From: Echinicola salinicaeni
GTDB taxonomy: Bacteria; Bacteroidota; Bacteroidia; Cytophagales; Cyclobacteriaceae
Length of the DNA: 64,000 bases
NCBI RefSeq assembly: GCF_014280965.1
Contig: NZ_JACODZ010000001.1
Coordinates: 310,001-374,000, forward strand
Reading direction: 5' to 3'
Shown here piece by piece: positions 17,623 to 26,974 of the stretch. How positions within the stretch are numbered: the first letter of the stretch is position 1; the number at the start of each line of letters is the position of its first letter. The notes beneath the pieces are model-generated. The model was given only the letters and a program-made list of their open reading frames with translations, did no database searches and was not told the origin of the DNA. The position numbers were made by a program, and so were the translations under genes.

Positions 17623-17976
17623 ATGAAATTCAAGTTTGAAAATCTAATTATTTGGCAGAAAGCCATGGAATTGGGTGAAGAGGTAAACGAGATAAGTTCT
17701 AAGTTTCCGAAGAAGGAAATGTTCAATCTTGCATCCCAGCTATTGAGGGCGGTAGATTCCGTGGCTTTGAATATTTCAGAAGGCTCGATTTTACAGTCAA
17801 ATCCTGAGCAGAAGAAATTTATGGGTTATGCAATTCGATCACTTGCCGAAGTGGTGACCTGCCTCCATAAGGCCAGAAGAAGAGATTATATTACATAAGA
17901 GGAATTTGAAGGGTTCTATCAAAAGTCTTTTGATTTGATGAACATGATGATAGCCTTCAGAAACGGGATTAAATGA
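17623..17976 (+). pseudogene. Four-helix-bundle protein (23S rRNA intervening-sequence/Avd-like family) with internal stop
   Basis: The frame from 17623 encodes a typical four-helix-bundle protein (FKFENLIIWQKAMELGEEV... LRAVDSVALNISEGS... YAIRSLAEVVTCLHKARR). An in-frame TAA at 17896-17898 stops it after 91 residues. The same frame resumes at once as EEFEGFYQKSF... MIAFRNGIK to a TGA at 17976. The total of 117 sense codons is about the family's normal length of 115-120, so a single nonsense change broke an otherwise intact gene. Family members occur inside 23S rRNA intervening sequences, in diversity-generating retroelements (Avd) and as solitary genes of unknown role. Purine-rich repeats lie on both sides. 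A functional 91-residue short form is possible but less likely, as it would lack helix four. Confidence 0.8.
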
Positions 17977-18005
17977 GGATGAGGGTAAGGGATGGGAGAC
18001 GGGGA
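17974..18005. repeat. Purine-rich repeat, copy 2 (after the four-helix-bundle remnant)
   Basis: TGAGGAT then AGGG and GGGAGACGGGG, parallel to copy 1 at 17513. Same orientation. Confidence 0.45.
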
Positions 18006-18394
18006 ATTAGTGGCTGAGTTTGCCGAAAGAGGCCTTAATAGGAAATAAAGAATGATTAATCTGATTATCCGCTATGATGCCAGTAACCATAAATCCTTTG
18101 CTCAAGTGGTCGGAAGGCTGAAGTCTGAAGACCGAAGCAGCTGATACTTTAAACATAAGAGTTGTTTCGATTCGCTTTTAATCTTTACTGGTAAAATTGC
18201 GGATATACCTAATAATTAATATCGAATGTAGCATGAAGGGCATTGCAAATGACAAATGTATTTAAGGCCCGCATTACAAAAGCGGATCAGTATAAAGCGA
18301 GTCCTGCGGCGCAGCCGACGGGACAACGGGGTGCTTCTGTCTCCCGTCTTCCGTCTCCAAGCAAAATAAAAAAACAGTACAAAACCATAAAACA
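17977..18394. other. Gene-free stretch before the ABC ATPase, built of repeat fragments
   Basis: Holds three repeat pieces: copy 2 at its left edge, CGGAAGGCTGAAG-like sequence at 18111-18140, and an inverted piece (CTCCCGTCTTCCGTCTCC) at 18340-18357. A segment at about 18183-18230 (TGGTAAAATTGCGGATATAC) resembles the leader of the third permease at 23988-24021, so it may be a decayed copy of that leader. A short CTGCGGCGCAG palindrome lies near 18304. I see no RNA gene. Confidence 0.5.
18340..18357 (-). repeat. Inverted copy of the purine-rich repeat
   Basis: CTCCCGTCTTCCGTCTCC is the reverse complement of the GGAGACGGAAGACGGGAG form. It lies 38 bp before the ABC ATPase start. Confidence 0.45.
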
Positions 18395-19084
18395 ATGATA
18401 AAAGCAAACAACTTATCCAAAGTTTTTAGGACCGAGGAAATTGAGACCACGGCACTGAACAATATTAACCTGCATGTTAAGAAGGGAGAATTCCTTGCCA
18501 TTATGGGCCCCTCAGGCTGTGGCAAGTCTACCTTGCTCAATATTATCGGGCTTTTGGATAATCCCAGTTCAGGGGTTTATCTATTTGATGGAGAAGAGGT
18601 GGGCAGTCTTAAGGAAAACAGCCGGACCAAGCATAGAAAAGGCAATATCGGCTTTGTGTTCCAGAGCTTTAACCTGATCGATGAGCTCAATGTATATGAG
18701 AATGTAGAACTGCCTTTGATCTATCTGAAACTGGGAGCAGCAGAGCGGAAAAAACGCATCCATGAGGTACTCAAAAGAATGGAAATGGGCCATCGCATGA
18801 AGCATTTTCCCAAGCAGCTTTCTGGTGGTCAGCAGCAAAGGGTGGCAATTGCCCGGGCCTTGGTGGCCAAACCAAAACTGATCCTGGCCGATGAACCTAC
18901 CGGTAACCTGGATTCCAAAAACGGGCAGGAAGTCATGAACCTTTTGACTGAGCTGAATAAGGAAGGAACGACCATCGTGATGGTGACCCACTCCCATCAT
19001 GATGCCAGTTTTGCCCATCGGGTGATCAATCTTTTTGATGGTAAAATCGTGACCGAAAACCAACAAACACCAGCCACTGTATGA
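18395..19084 (+). CDS. ABC transporter ATPase, LolD/MacB type
   Basis: Cytoplasmic ATPase of 229 residues that powers the following FtsX permeases. It has Walker A GPSGCGKST, a Q-loop, signature LSGGQQQRVAIARAL, Walker B LILADEPTGNLD and switch His in THSHH. The EPTGNLDSKNGQEVM stretch is characteristic of the MacB/LolD/FtsE group, which acts by mechanotransmission rather than classical substrate translocation. Its stop overlaps the ATG of the next permease (ATGA at 19081-19084), a sign of translational coupling. Confidence 0.96.
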   Translation: MIKANNLSKVFRTEEIETTALNNINLHVKKGEFLAIMGPSGCGKSTLLNIIGLLDNPSSGVYLFDGEEVGSLKENSRTKHRKGNIGFVFQSFNLIDELNVYENVELPLIYLKLGAAERKKRIHEVLKRMEMGHRMKHFPKQLSGGQQQRVAIARALVAKPKLILADEPTGNLDSKNGQEVMNLLTELNKEGTTIVMVTHSHHDASFAHRVINLFDGKIVTENQQTPATV

Positions 19085-21468
19085 TCCTGCATTATATCAA
19101 ATATGCTTTTCGTAATTTTAGGAGCAAACTGTCTGTTTCCATAGGTAGTCTTTTGACATTACTGTTAGGGACAGTCTGTATTTCCTTACTTTTTACTTAT
19201 GTCTATAATGAGTTGTCCATGGATAAATTTCACAGCAGAGGGAAGGATATCTATGCCATGGTCATCCGGACCAATGAAGGAAGTGAATGGCAGCCTATCG
19301 ATGGCAGTTCATTCTTTGACTTTGATTATCGCGATTATCCCTCTTTGGAAAAAGCCACTGTCATTAGAAAGTATAGGAAGGACGAGATAAAGTTAACCTA
19401 TGAAGGAAGAACCTACCTGCCCGAAGGCATTGTTTCGGACAGTTTGTTTTTTGATGTTTTTGATTTTGAGGTAAAGCGTGGTAATGGAAAGGAGGCCATG
19501 CGTTCGGAGGATGGTATTTTGATTACAGAAAAGTTGGCACAGCAAATATTTGGAAATCAAGACCCAATGGGTGAGGTGATTACAGTAGATGTTCGTGGAG
19601 AAATAGCATATACGGTAAAAGGTATCCTAGCCAACCCTCCTTCCAATAGCTCCATCATATTTGACTTTGTATTGCCTGAACACAAGGATCCAAATGTGTT
19701 TTCTAGGTCTGGTACAGATTATATTCTTACCAAACCCGGTTTTTATGAAGATTCTTTTAAGGCAAAAATAAAGGATATTGGACATGAACATCCTCAGTTT
19801 AAACTAAGTGAGAGCAGTATCAAGCCTTTTTTTGGATTGTATTATTCTACTGAGATTTCCAATAAGAGGATTACAGGCGTGTCCAAAACCGGGGATAAGT
19901 CTCAGGTTTATATACTGCTGCTGATGATAGGAGGAATTTTATTGATTTCAGTATTGAATTTTTCCAACCTTCAGGTAATAGCAAGTAATGTATCCATAAA
20001 ACAATCTGCCATCAACCTGATTTATGGAGCAGCAGGTAGGCATTTGATTTTACAAAAGCTGGCGGGTATTTTGATATTGATTTTCATGGCCTTTGTACTG
20101 GCCTTTGGTGCTTATCATTTGCTGCTGCCAATGTTTAATGAGTTGACAGGCGTGGTGCTAATGCCTTCAGTGGGGCAAATTATGTTGATCAACGGAATAG
20201 TGCTGCTATTGATGGGTGGATTGGCAATGGTATATCCAACGATCATTCTTTTACAAATGTCCCTTAGTAAAAGCCTAAAGGAGCAATTTGATGGGGAGAG
20301 ATTATTATTGAGTAAAAGGGTGGTGATCGTCGTACAGTTCTCGCTGACTTTTGTCTTATTGATCTCTTCTTTTATCGTGTCCAAGCAATTGAATTTTATG
20401 CTGGACAAGGATTTGGGATTTGAGACTGAAGATATACTTCGGACTAAGCTTTTACATAGCTTGCCTTTAATTAGAAACAAGGAGGAGAGAATTCAAAAAT
20501 ATCAAGAGCTTCAAGATAATTTCCAGTATGCCAAAAATGAAATTGGATCACATGCCTCTGTTGCTACTTTTTCACAAGGAGAGACTATTATTGCGGAGTC
20601 GTGGGCGATGGACTGGAAAGTGGAAAAAGAAGGGAGTGAGTTTTCAACGGCAAATATGCTTGTGGTGGGCCCTGGTTACGAAGATGTTTTTGGATTGGAA
20701 ATATCTGAAGGGCGATTTTTTGAAAAGGAAAAAGATAGGTCACGTTCAAATAAAATAGTGATCAATGAGGCGGCTAAAAAATACTGGCAGATTGATGATA
20801 TAAAGTCAACAAAGCTTAATAATAAAAGCTGGGGGAGGGAGTATGAGATTCTTGGGGTGGTCGAGGATTTTAATTATCAGCATCTCTCTACGAAGACTAA
20901 GCCATTAATCCTCGTCTATTTTGAGGACTTTGAAAGAGATTTTATGATCAAGTTTCATAAGGGCGCTGAGCAGGAAGGGCTGGCTTTTATTAAAGGACTG
21001 TATGAAGAATTAAATCCTGGACAAACTTTTCAATACAGTTTTTTGGAGGATGAAGTTCAGGACTTATACCAAAAGGAAAAGCAGTTAAGCACCATTTTCA
21101 TCCTGTTTACGCTAGTGGCCCTTTTGATTTCAGGAATCGGCCTGTTTGCCATCGCCTTGGACGATACCCAGAAGCGGGTAAAGGAAATCGGCGTGCGCAA
21201 AGTCAATGGCGCTACTATAAGGGAAATTATGGTCTTGCTGAATGGGGATTTTGTACGCTGGATTTTGCTGGCCTTTCTTATCTCCTGTCCGGTAGCTTAT
21301 TATTTTATGAACAAATGGCTGGAAAACTTTGCCTATAAAACCACACTGGACTGGTGGATATTTGGTTTGGCGGGTTTGCTAACATTGACTGTGGCTTTAT
21401 TGACGGTGAGTGGGCTGAGTTATCGGGCGGCGACACAGAATCCTGTGTTGGCACTGAAAGACGAATAG
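19081..21468 (+). CDS. FtsX/MacB-like ABC permease 1
   Basis: Permease of 795 residues with two MacB-like halves. TM1 (about 20-42) is followed by a large periplasmic domain (MacB_PCD-like), three helices near 275-400, another anchor near 415-435, a second periplasmic domain, and a final FtsX domain with three helices. The last part ends in EIGVRKVNGATIREIMVLLNGDFVRWILLAF... WLENFAYKTTLDWWIFGLAGLL. Its start overlaps the ATPase gene by 4 bp. The family acts in lipoprotein trafficking, peptide or antibiotic export, and stress sensing. Its C-terminal coding DNA is almost the same as that of the next paralogue. Confidence 0.93.
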   Translation: MILHYIKYAFRNFRSKLSVSIGSLLTLLLGTVCISLLFTYVYNELSMDKFHSRGKDIYAMVIRTNEGSEWQPIDGSSFFDFDYRDYPSLEKATVIRKYRKDEIKLTYEGRTYLPEGIVSDSLFFDVFDFEVKRGNGKEAMRSEDGILITEKLAQQIFGNQDPMGEVITVDVRGEIAYTVKGILANPPSNSSIIFDFVLPEHKDPNVFSRSGTDYILTKPGFYEDSFKAKIKDIGHEHPQFKLSESSIKPFFGLYYSTEISNKRITGVSKTGDKSQVYILLLMIGGILLISVLNFSNLQVIASNVSIKQSAINLIYGAAGRHLILQKLAGILILIFMAFVLAFGAYHLLLPMFNELTGVVLMPSVGQIMLINGIVLLLMGGLAMVYPTIILLQMSLSKSLKEQFDGERLLLSKRVVIVVQFSLTFVLLISSFIVSKQLNFMLDKDLGFETEDILRTKLLHSLPLIRNKEERIQKYQELQDNFQYAKNEIGSHASVATFSQGETIIAESWAMDWKVEKEGSEFSTANMLVVGPGYEDVFGLEISEGRFFEKEKDRSRSNKIVINEAAKKYWQIDDIKSTKLNNKSWGREYEILGVVEDFNYQHLSTKTKPLILVYFEDFERDFMIKFHKGAEQEGLAFIKGLYEELNPGQTFQYSFLEDEVQDLYQKEKQLSTIFILFTLVALLISGIGLFAIALDDTQKRVKEIGVRKVNGATIREIMVLLNGDFVRWILLAFLISCPVAYYFMNKWLENFAYKTTLDWWIFGLAGLLTLTVALLTVSGLSYRAATQNPVLALKDE

Positions 21469-21490
21469 TAACCTTAGAGACTGACAGAAA

Positions 21491-23872
21491 ATGCTTTTTT
21501 ATATCAAAACCGCTTACCGGAATTTTATTAACCAGCGCCCCTATAGCTTTATCAACCTGATAGGATTGAGTTTGGGTTTATGGATCGTATTGCTCAGCCT
21601 TTTGATGGTCACGCATCATACGGGCTTTGATACTTTTCATAAAAACTATAAAAATATTTATAGGGTATTGACCATTCCTTCAGCTGATAAGCAGCAGGTT
21701 AGTGCGATAACCAATCCGTTGGAGATTGAGGAGATGGCAGAGGAGTTTCCGGAAATTAAAGGATACGTAAGACTACAGCCTAGTCAATTAAAGATCAATG
21801 ATGCTGTGGATTATAATGGCTGTTATTATGCTGATTCATCAGTGGTAGATGTTTTTTCTTTTGAGTTGTTGTTTGGAGCATTTGATCGGTTTAAGAAAGA
21901 TCCTAACACTGTTATTGTCTCTGAATCCTTTGCCAGTAAGTATTTTGTTAAGGAAAAAGATGTTGTGGGCAAGCAACTGGAAATAAGTTCATTATATGGA
22001 GAGCAGGAAGGGAAGAAAATGACGATTGTGGCGGTATTTGAAGATTTACCTATTAAATCAACTTTTCGACCCAATATCTTATTGCCTATTAGCAATTCTG
22101 ATGATTTTCAGCTCTATAGATCTCCTGAACAAAGAGGGGCTAGGTTTTTAACTTCATATTTGACTTTAAGAGAAGGGAGTGATTGGGAAGGACTGGAGAA
22201 AAAGATGAATGAAGGTGAGCAGGAATGGTATAAGTCTACCTATAAACTTCAGCCTTTGGAAAAAGTGCATTTGTACTCAGAAGGTATAGCAGGATCACAG
22301 TCCACCAAATCCATAAAAGGAGTTTTGCTTTATTCGGGAATAGGAATGCTGGCTTTGCTGGTCTCTTTGCTCAATTTTATGTTGCTTTATTCTGCGATTT
22401 CTGAGCGAAGTATTAAAAACATGGCTTTAAGGAAAGTGATGGGGATGGAAAACAGAGATACTTTGAAGATGATATTTGCAGAGTCGCTTTTAATGTGCTT
22501 TATGGCAGCGGCTTTTGGTTTTTTGATTCTTAAATCCACACTTCCTTATTTTAATGGGCATTTACAAGATCAGTTGGTACTTTCCATGAAAGAAAATTGG
22601 AGCTTTTTTGTTGGGTCAATTATACTGGTGTTTATGATTGCGGCGCTTAGCAGCCTCTATTTTTACCGATATGTAAGCCGCCATCAAGTGGTTGAGGTAT
22701 TGGAAAAACAGGCTTCCCAACGGCATAATCTGTTCTTTGGGAATGGGGTGATCTTGGCCCAATTGGTGATAGTTACAGCTATGCTGGTGTTTTCATTTGC
22801 CTATTATAAGCAGTTGGGCTTTATGATGAACCAAGGTAAGGGCTTTAATACGGATAATTTATTAACTGTTTATAAGTATAACCAATCTCTCGATGAGGTT
22901 CAGAAAGGCCTTTTTAATCTGCCAGAAGTGCTGGCAGTAAGCGCTAGTCAGGTACTGCCTATCCATGGTTCTAGCCAGAAAAGTATCATTAAACTAAAAG
23001 ATCAGCCTTCCAAAGAGTATGCTTTGGAATATATGAATGTGGATGAATCCTTTATATCCTTATATGATATTGAATTGAAGAAAGGTCGGAATTTTTCTAA
23101 GGAATTCTCGACGGATTTAAAAGAGTCTTTAATTATTAATGAGGCAGCTGCCAAGTTTATGGAGTTGGATGATCCCATAGGGGTTGAAACAAACATCGGA
23201 AGGGTAATTGGTGTCGTGGATGATTTTAAGTTTGAGACCTTTAAAAAGGAGCTTAGACCATTGTTTTTGAGAATGGAGGATATATCGAAGGCAAATGGTT
23301 CCATTACAATAAAGTATAAGGAAGGAAGAAAAACCGTGACTGCAGAACAGGTAAAGCATTATTTGGAGAGCAATCAGATTTTTGTGGCATCAACAATAAG
23401 TGACTTTAAAGATCATCCCAAAGGCGTACTTATCAACTCAAACTATGTGAATGATATTATGGAGAGGATGTATGGAGATGAAAAAACGCTTCAGAAAGTG
23501 GTAAGCTTTTTTACGCTAATGGCCATACTTATCAGTTTGATGGGAATTGTGGGCATGTTTTTATATAAGACCGAAAGACGCGCCAAGGAAATAGGTATCA
23601 GAAAAGTAAATGGGGCTTCGGTCAAGGAAATCCTGCTGATGCTGAATGGGGACTTTGCAAAATGGATTGTTTTGGCTTTTGTGATTGCCTGTCCAGTGGC
23701 CTATTATGTGACACAAAAATGGCTGGAAAACTTTGCTTATAAAACCACACTGGACTGGTGGATATTTGGTTTGGCAGGGCTGTTGACACTGATTGTGGCT
23801 TTATTGACGGTGAGTGGACTGAGTTATCGCGCAGCGATTACCAATCCGGTGAATGTATTGAAGGATGAGTAA
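21491..23872 (+). CDS. FtsX/MacB-like ABC permease 2
   Basis: A 793-residue paralogue of the preceding permease, 22 bp downstream, with the same order of domains: N-terminal anchor (AYRNFINQRPYSFINLIGLSLGLWIVLLSLL in two parts), periplasmic domain, central three-helix FtsX unit, second periplasmic domain and C-terminal FtsX unit. The C-terminal 60 residues match permease 1 nearly exactly while the rest has diverged. This suggests recent gene conversion or strong constraint. It presumably forms a heterodimer or alternative complexes with the shared ATPase. Cargo unknown. Confidence 0.93.
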   Translation: MLFYIKTAYRNFINQRPYSFINLIGLSLGLWIVLLSLLMVTHHTGFDTFHKNYKNIYRVLTIPSADKQQVSAITNPLEIEEMAEEFPEIKGYVRLQPSQLKINDAVDYNGCYYADSSVVDVFSFELLFGAFDRFKKDPNTVIVSESFASKYFVKEKDVVGKQLEISSLYGEQEGKKMTIVAVFEDLPIKSTFRPNILLPISNSDDFQLYRSPEQRGARFLTSYLTLREGSDWEGLEKKMNEGEQEWYKSTYKLQPLEKVHLYSEGIAGSQSTKSIKGVLLYSGIGMLALLVSLLNFMLLYSAISERSIKNMALRKVMGMENRDTLKMIFAESLLMCFMAAAFGFLILKSTLPYFNGHLQDQLVLSMKENWSFFVGSIILVFMIAALSSLYFYRYVSRHQVVEVLEKQASQRHNLFFGNGVILAQLVIVTAMLVFSFAYYKQLGFMMNQGKGFNTDNLLTVYKYNQSLDEVQKGLFNLPEVLAVSASQVLPIHGSSQKSIIKLKDQPSKEYALEYMNVDESFISLYDIELKKGRNFSKEFSTDLKESLIINEAAAKFMELDDPIGVETNIGRVIGVVDDFKFETFKKELRPLFLRMEDISKANGSITIKYKEGRKTVTAEQVKHYLESNQIFVASTISDFKDHPKGVLINSNYVNDIMERMYGDEKTLQKVVSFFTLMAILISLMGIVGMFLYKTERRAKEIGIRKVNGASVKEILLMLNGDFAKWIVLAFVIACPVAYYVTQKWLENFAYKTTLDWWIFGLAGLLTLIVALLTVSGLSYRAAITNPVNVLKDE

Positions 23873-23879
23873 TGAGGTT

Positions 23880-23940
23880 GGAAGACGGAAGATGGAAGAT
23901 GGAAGACAGAAGACCGAAGGGGAAGACTGGAGACGGAAGG
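23880..23940. repeat. Purine-rich GGAAGAC tandem repeat between permeases 2 and 3
   Basis: About eight imperfect copies of a 7-8 bp unit (GGAAGACG, GAAGATG, GAAGACAG and similar) that begin 7 bp after the stop of permease 2. It ends with GGAGACGGAAGG, the same core as the copies near 17513 and 18340. Confidence 0.6.
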
Positions 23941-24021
23941 TAACTTGAGTTTAGAAACGGACGTCCCTTTCACATTTTAGTCATTGCTGGGAAAATAGCA
24001 GATATACATAATTATTGAAAT

Positions 24022-26451
24022 ATGTTTTTTAGAATATTAAAAGAATATATCCGTCGGATGATCAGGTCCTATAAGGTTTACTTGATCACTATTTTGGGCA
24101 TGAGCATTGCCATCATGGCTTTTTTTCATGCTTATCTGTTTGTGTATAAGGAGCTGAGTGTGGATGCTTTTCACGCTAAGGGAAAGGATATCTATAGGGT
24201 GGTAAGAAATGATCCTCATTCGGCCTATAGGAGTACAAGGACTTATGCTCCTTTTGGGGAATTGTTAAAGGACAAACTGCCCGAAGTGGAAGAGGTGGTC
24301 CGTCTAGAGAAGACTGGATATCTCATGGAGCGGCATGGGGAGCAAGTGCTGGAAGAGTATTTAATGGTTGATCCTACTTTTTTTACTGTTTTTGACTTTA
24401 AGTTGGTGTTGGGCAGTCTGGACAAATTTGCAGATACACCAAATGCGATAGTGCTTTCCGAGAAGATGGCTCAATTATATTTTCCAAATGAAAGCGCATT
24501 GGGTAAGGTGATTGAAGCAAAGGAAGATGGAGAAGTGAATACCGAATTTATAGTGGTGGGGGTCATGGAAAATATTCCTGCTGAATCCAGTATACAGACA
24601 GATTTTGTGACCAATATAGTATATTCAAGCTTTTTGAGTTCTAAAGATTACGGTTCTGAAAACAAATGGTGGTTGCCGTACAATGATCTATATGTGTATG
24701 CGCCGAATGTTACTGATCGGGAGGCCTTATCGACGAAATTGACCACCGAGCTTATTAATAAAATCAAGCCACTTTTTAGTCGTACCAATGGAAGTTTTGA
24801 TGAAAACCAATACCAACTTGATCTACAAAGCTTAGACGAGATTTACCTGCACTCTGATGATATCAGCCAGTCTAGAAAAGGTTCGCTTAGGTATATACAG
24901 GTAATTTCTTTGGTTGGCATCATCACGCTTTTATTGGCACTTACCAACTATATTATCATGAACCTTGGTTTGAATTTAAACCGTGCCAAAGAGTTTGTAA
25001 CCCGTCGGGTGCTAGGGGCTAGTAAGGGGGATATTCTTTCACTGTTTGTGCTAGAGTCAATGATCAATGCCTTAGTCTGCTTTGGACTGACCATGATCAG
25101 TTATCCATTGATAGGTGAGTTGATTGGAGACATCATTGGCTCGGAATACGAATTATCTATCGTTACAGATTATAAAATTATCCTTTCCTTTTTGTGCATT
25201 GTGATTGGTCTAGGAGGCATTATTGGGCTAATGGAGTACATTTTGTCCTATAATTCCATATTTGTCAAAGAACATGGAAAAGTCATTTCAGCATCTGTAG
25301 GGAGCAAGAAGCTGATGATTGGCTTTCAGCTTTTTCTGTTTATTGGCTTGATGAGCTGTATCCTCATTGTAAGGAAGCAACTGGATTTTGTGCATGAGCT
25401 TGATAAGGGTTTCGATATCGAGGCGATAGTAGGAGTGAGAGTTCTAGATGATTCTAACGAGATTAGAAATTTGCTTAGCGCCAATAGTCATGTAGAAAGT
25501 ATTTCCAGAGGCCAGCGGCTTTTTAGGAACAAGCCATCCAGCTTATGGAACCTTGAGGTACCTGCAACTGATCGAAATATAGAAACTCAATGGATTGATG
25601 GTGATGATCAGTATTTGGCGGTGCATGATATTCAGTTGAAAAGTGGACGGAATCTTTCCCCGACCAAGGCTGCGGATTATGAGAAAAGAGGAGGAACACT
25701 TCGCCGGAAAGACAGGAAGGGCATTTTTGAAGTGATGGTGAATGAAGAGTTTGTCAGACAGGCAGGATTGGTTGATCCGATCGGTGCTAGAATTACCAAG
25801 AAAAACAGTCCTGACATGACCATTGTAGGGGTTTTTGAAAACCTGTATAATTTACCGCTTTATTATCCCATGAAGCCGATGATTTTGGGAACGGATTTTA
25901 CAGGTTTTCCAATAGGGCTGTTTCAGGTGAGGTGTTCGAAAGGCTTTCATGAAAGCATCTTTGCCGATGTGGCCAATTACCTGGAGAACCTGGGGTATCC
26001 TGGACACCTCGCCGATAAACTGGTGCAGACTTTTGATTATGCAGAAGTGTACCATGAAGAATATAGGCTTAAAAAATTGTTGGATGCCTTTACGGCCATT
26101 GTGTTGGTGATTTCCATGTTGGGACTGGTCGCTATCTCGCTTTTTGTAACTGGAAGCAAATCCAAGGAAATCGGCATTCGGAAAGTGAATGGGGCAAGTG
26201 CTAGAGAAATTCTTTTGCTGCTGAACAAAGATTTCGTGCTGTGGATAGCGATTGCTTTTTTACTGGCCTGTCCAGTAGCTTATTATGCCATGAGTAAGTG
26301 GCTGGAGAGCTTTGCCTATAAGACCGCCTTGAGCTGGTGGGTGTTTGGTTTGGCAGGATTGATCGTATTGATCATCGCTTTAGTCACCGTTAGCTGGCAA
26401 ACCTACAAGGCGGCCATTACCAATCCGGTGAATGTGCTGAAAGACGAGTAG
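24022..26451 (+). CDS. FtsX/MacB-like ABC permease 3
   Basis: A third, more divergent paralogue of 809 residues with the same two-unit FtsX/MacB layout. TM1 lies around 15-38 (YKVYLITILGMSIAIMAFF), and the C-terminal unit reads EIGIRKVNGASAREILLLLNKDF... WLESFAYKTALSWWVFGLAGL. It lies 149 bp behind permease 2, across a purine-rich repeat, so it may have its own promoter or be expressed by read-through. It contains an RRKDRKG stretch near residue 565 in the second periplasmic domain, not seen in the other two. Function as for its neighbours; unknown cargo. Confidence 0.92.
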   Translation: MFFRILKEYIRRMIRSYKVYLITILGMSIAIMAFFHAYLFVYKELSVDAFHAKGKDIYRVVRNDPHSAYRSTRTYAPFGELLKDKLPEVEEVVRLEKTGYLMERHGEQVLEEYLMVDPTFFTVFDFKLVLGSLDKFADTPNAIVLSEKMAQLYFPNESALGKVIEAKEDGEVNTEFIVVGVMENIPAESSIQTDFVTNIVYSSFLSSKDYGSENKWWLPYNDLYVYAPNVTDREALSTKLTTELINKIKPLFSRTNGSFDENQYQLDLQSLDEIYLHSDDISQSRKGSLRYIQVISLVGIITLLLALTNYIIMNLGLNLNRAKEFVTRRVLGASKGDILSLFVLESMINALVCFGLTMISYPLIGELIGDIIGSEYELSIVTDYKIILSFLCIVIGLGGIIGLMEYILSYNSIFVKEHGKVISASVGSKKLMIGFQLFLFIGLMSCILIVRKQLDFVHELDKGFDIEAIVGVRVLDDSNEIRNLLSANSHVESISRGQRLFRNKPSSLWNLEVPATDRNIETQWIDGDDQYLAVHDIQLKSGRNLSPTKAADYEKRGGTLRRKDRKGIFEVMVNEEFVRQAGLVDPIGARITKKNSPDMTIVGVFENLYNLPLYYPMKPMILGTDFTGFPIGLFQVRCSKGFHESIFADVANYLENLGYPGHLADKLVQTFDYAEVYHEEYRLKKLLDAFTAIVLVISMLGLVAISLFVTGSKSKEIGIRKVNGASAREILLLLNKDFVLWIAIAFLLACPVAYYAMSKWLESFAYKTALSWWVFGLAGLIVLIIALVTVSWQTYKAAITNPVNVLKDE

Positions 26452-26520
26452 TTTTTTAAACCATTAAGGCATTAAGTTCATTAAGGGTTTATTTATTTTC
26501 TTAGAGCTAATATACAGCTT

Positions 26521-26600
26521 ATTACCAACCGGTTGTATGTGTTGATGGACGAGTTGGATTTTTTAAACCATTAAGTTCATGATGGGTTTATTAAATGTTT
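26521..26600 (+). pseudogene. Remnant of the 3' end of an FtsX-like permease gene
   Basis: Reads as ITNRLYVLMDEL followed by a shared downstream tract. It lines up with the end of permease 3 (ITNPVNVLKDE, stop, TTTTTTAAACCATTAAG, then a TTCAT...GGGTTTATT tail). The stop TAG is now TTG. It is either a partial tandem duplication or what is left of a deleted fourth permease. Confidence 0.6.
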
Positions 26601-26966
26601 AAAGCAGAAGGGATGGAATCTGGTATGGGTGATTGGTCCAAGTCAGGTGGTTTGAACTATAATTAGGGCTTTGCAGTGCATTTGACTCGCAAAGTTATAA
26701 CGGAGTCAGATACTCAAGTTTAGTCGTCTCGCAGCTCAGCTGTCGAAACAGCGGAGAATCATTATCTCCCTTTTACCAATTGATTGGATGTGAAAGCAAT
26801 TTAATGTGTAGAATTCAATTTTGATATAAGGTGTTTGCTTAAACCATTGATTAATTGATACACTATTTATAAGGGTGTTTGCCAAATAATATATCGAATT
26901 GATTATTTTCTAATAAGCTAGATTAAGGCTTTGCTAAATCTTTTTAGTATGCAATTAAAGTTTGTT

Positions 26967-26974
26967 TATTTTTG
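26967..26974 (+). promoter_or_regulatory. Possible -7 element for the ECF sigma gene
   Basis: TATTTTTG matches TAnnTTTG, 54 bp before ATG 27028. No properly spaced -33 TTG is seen. Confidence 0.3.

Noticed and set aside
18216-18407. A 63-residue - strand frame across the repeat region
   Set aside because: It runs through repeats and into the ATPase start; no recognised content.
23880-23940. Tandem GGAAGAC units as a CRISPR array
   Set aside because: Units are 7-8 bp with no spacers and no cas genes; it is a simple purine-rich repeat.
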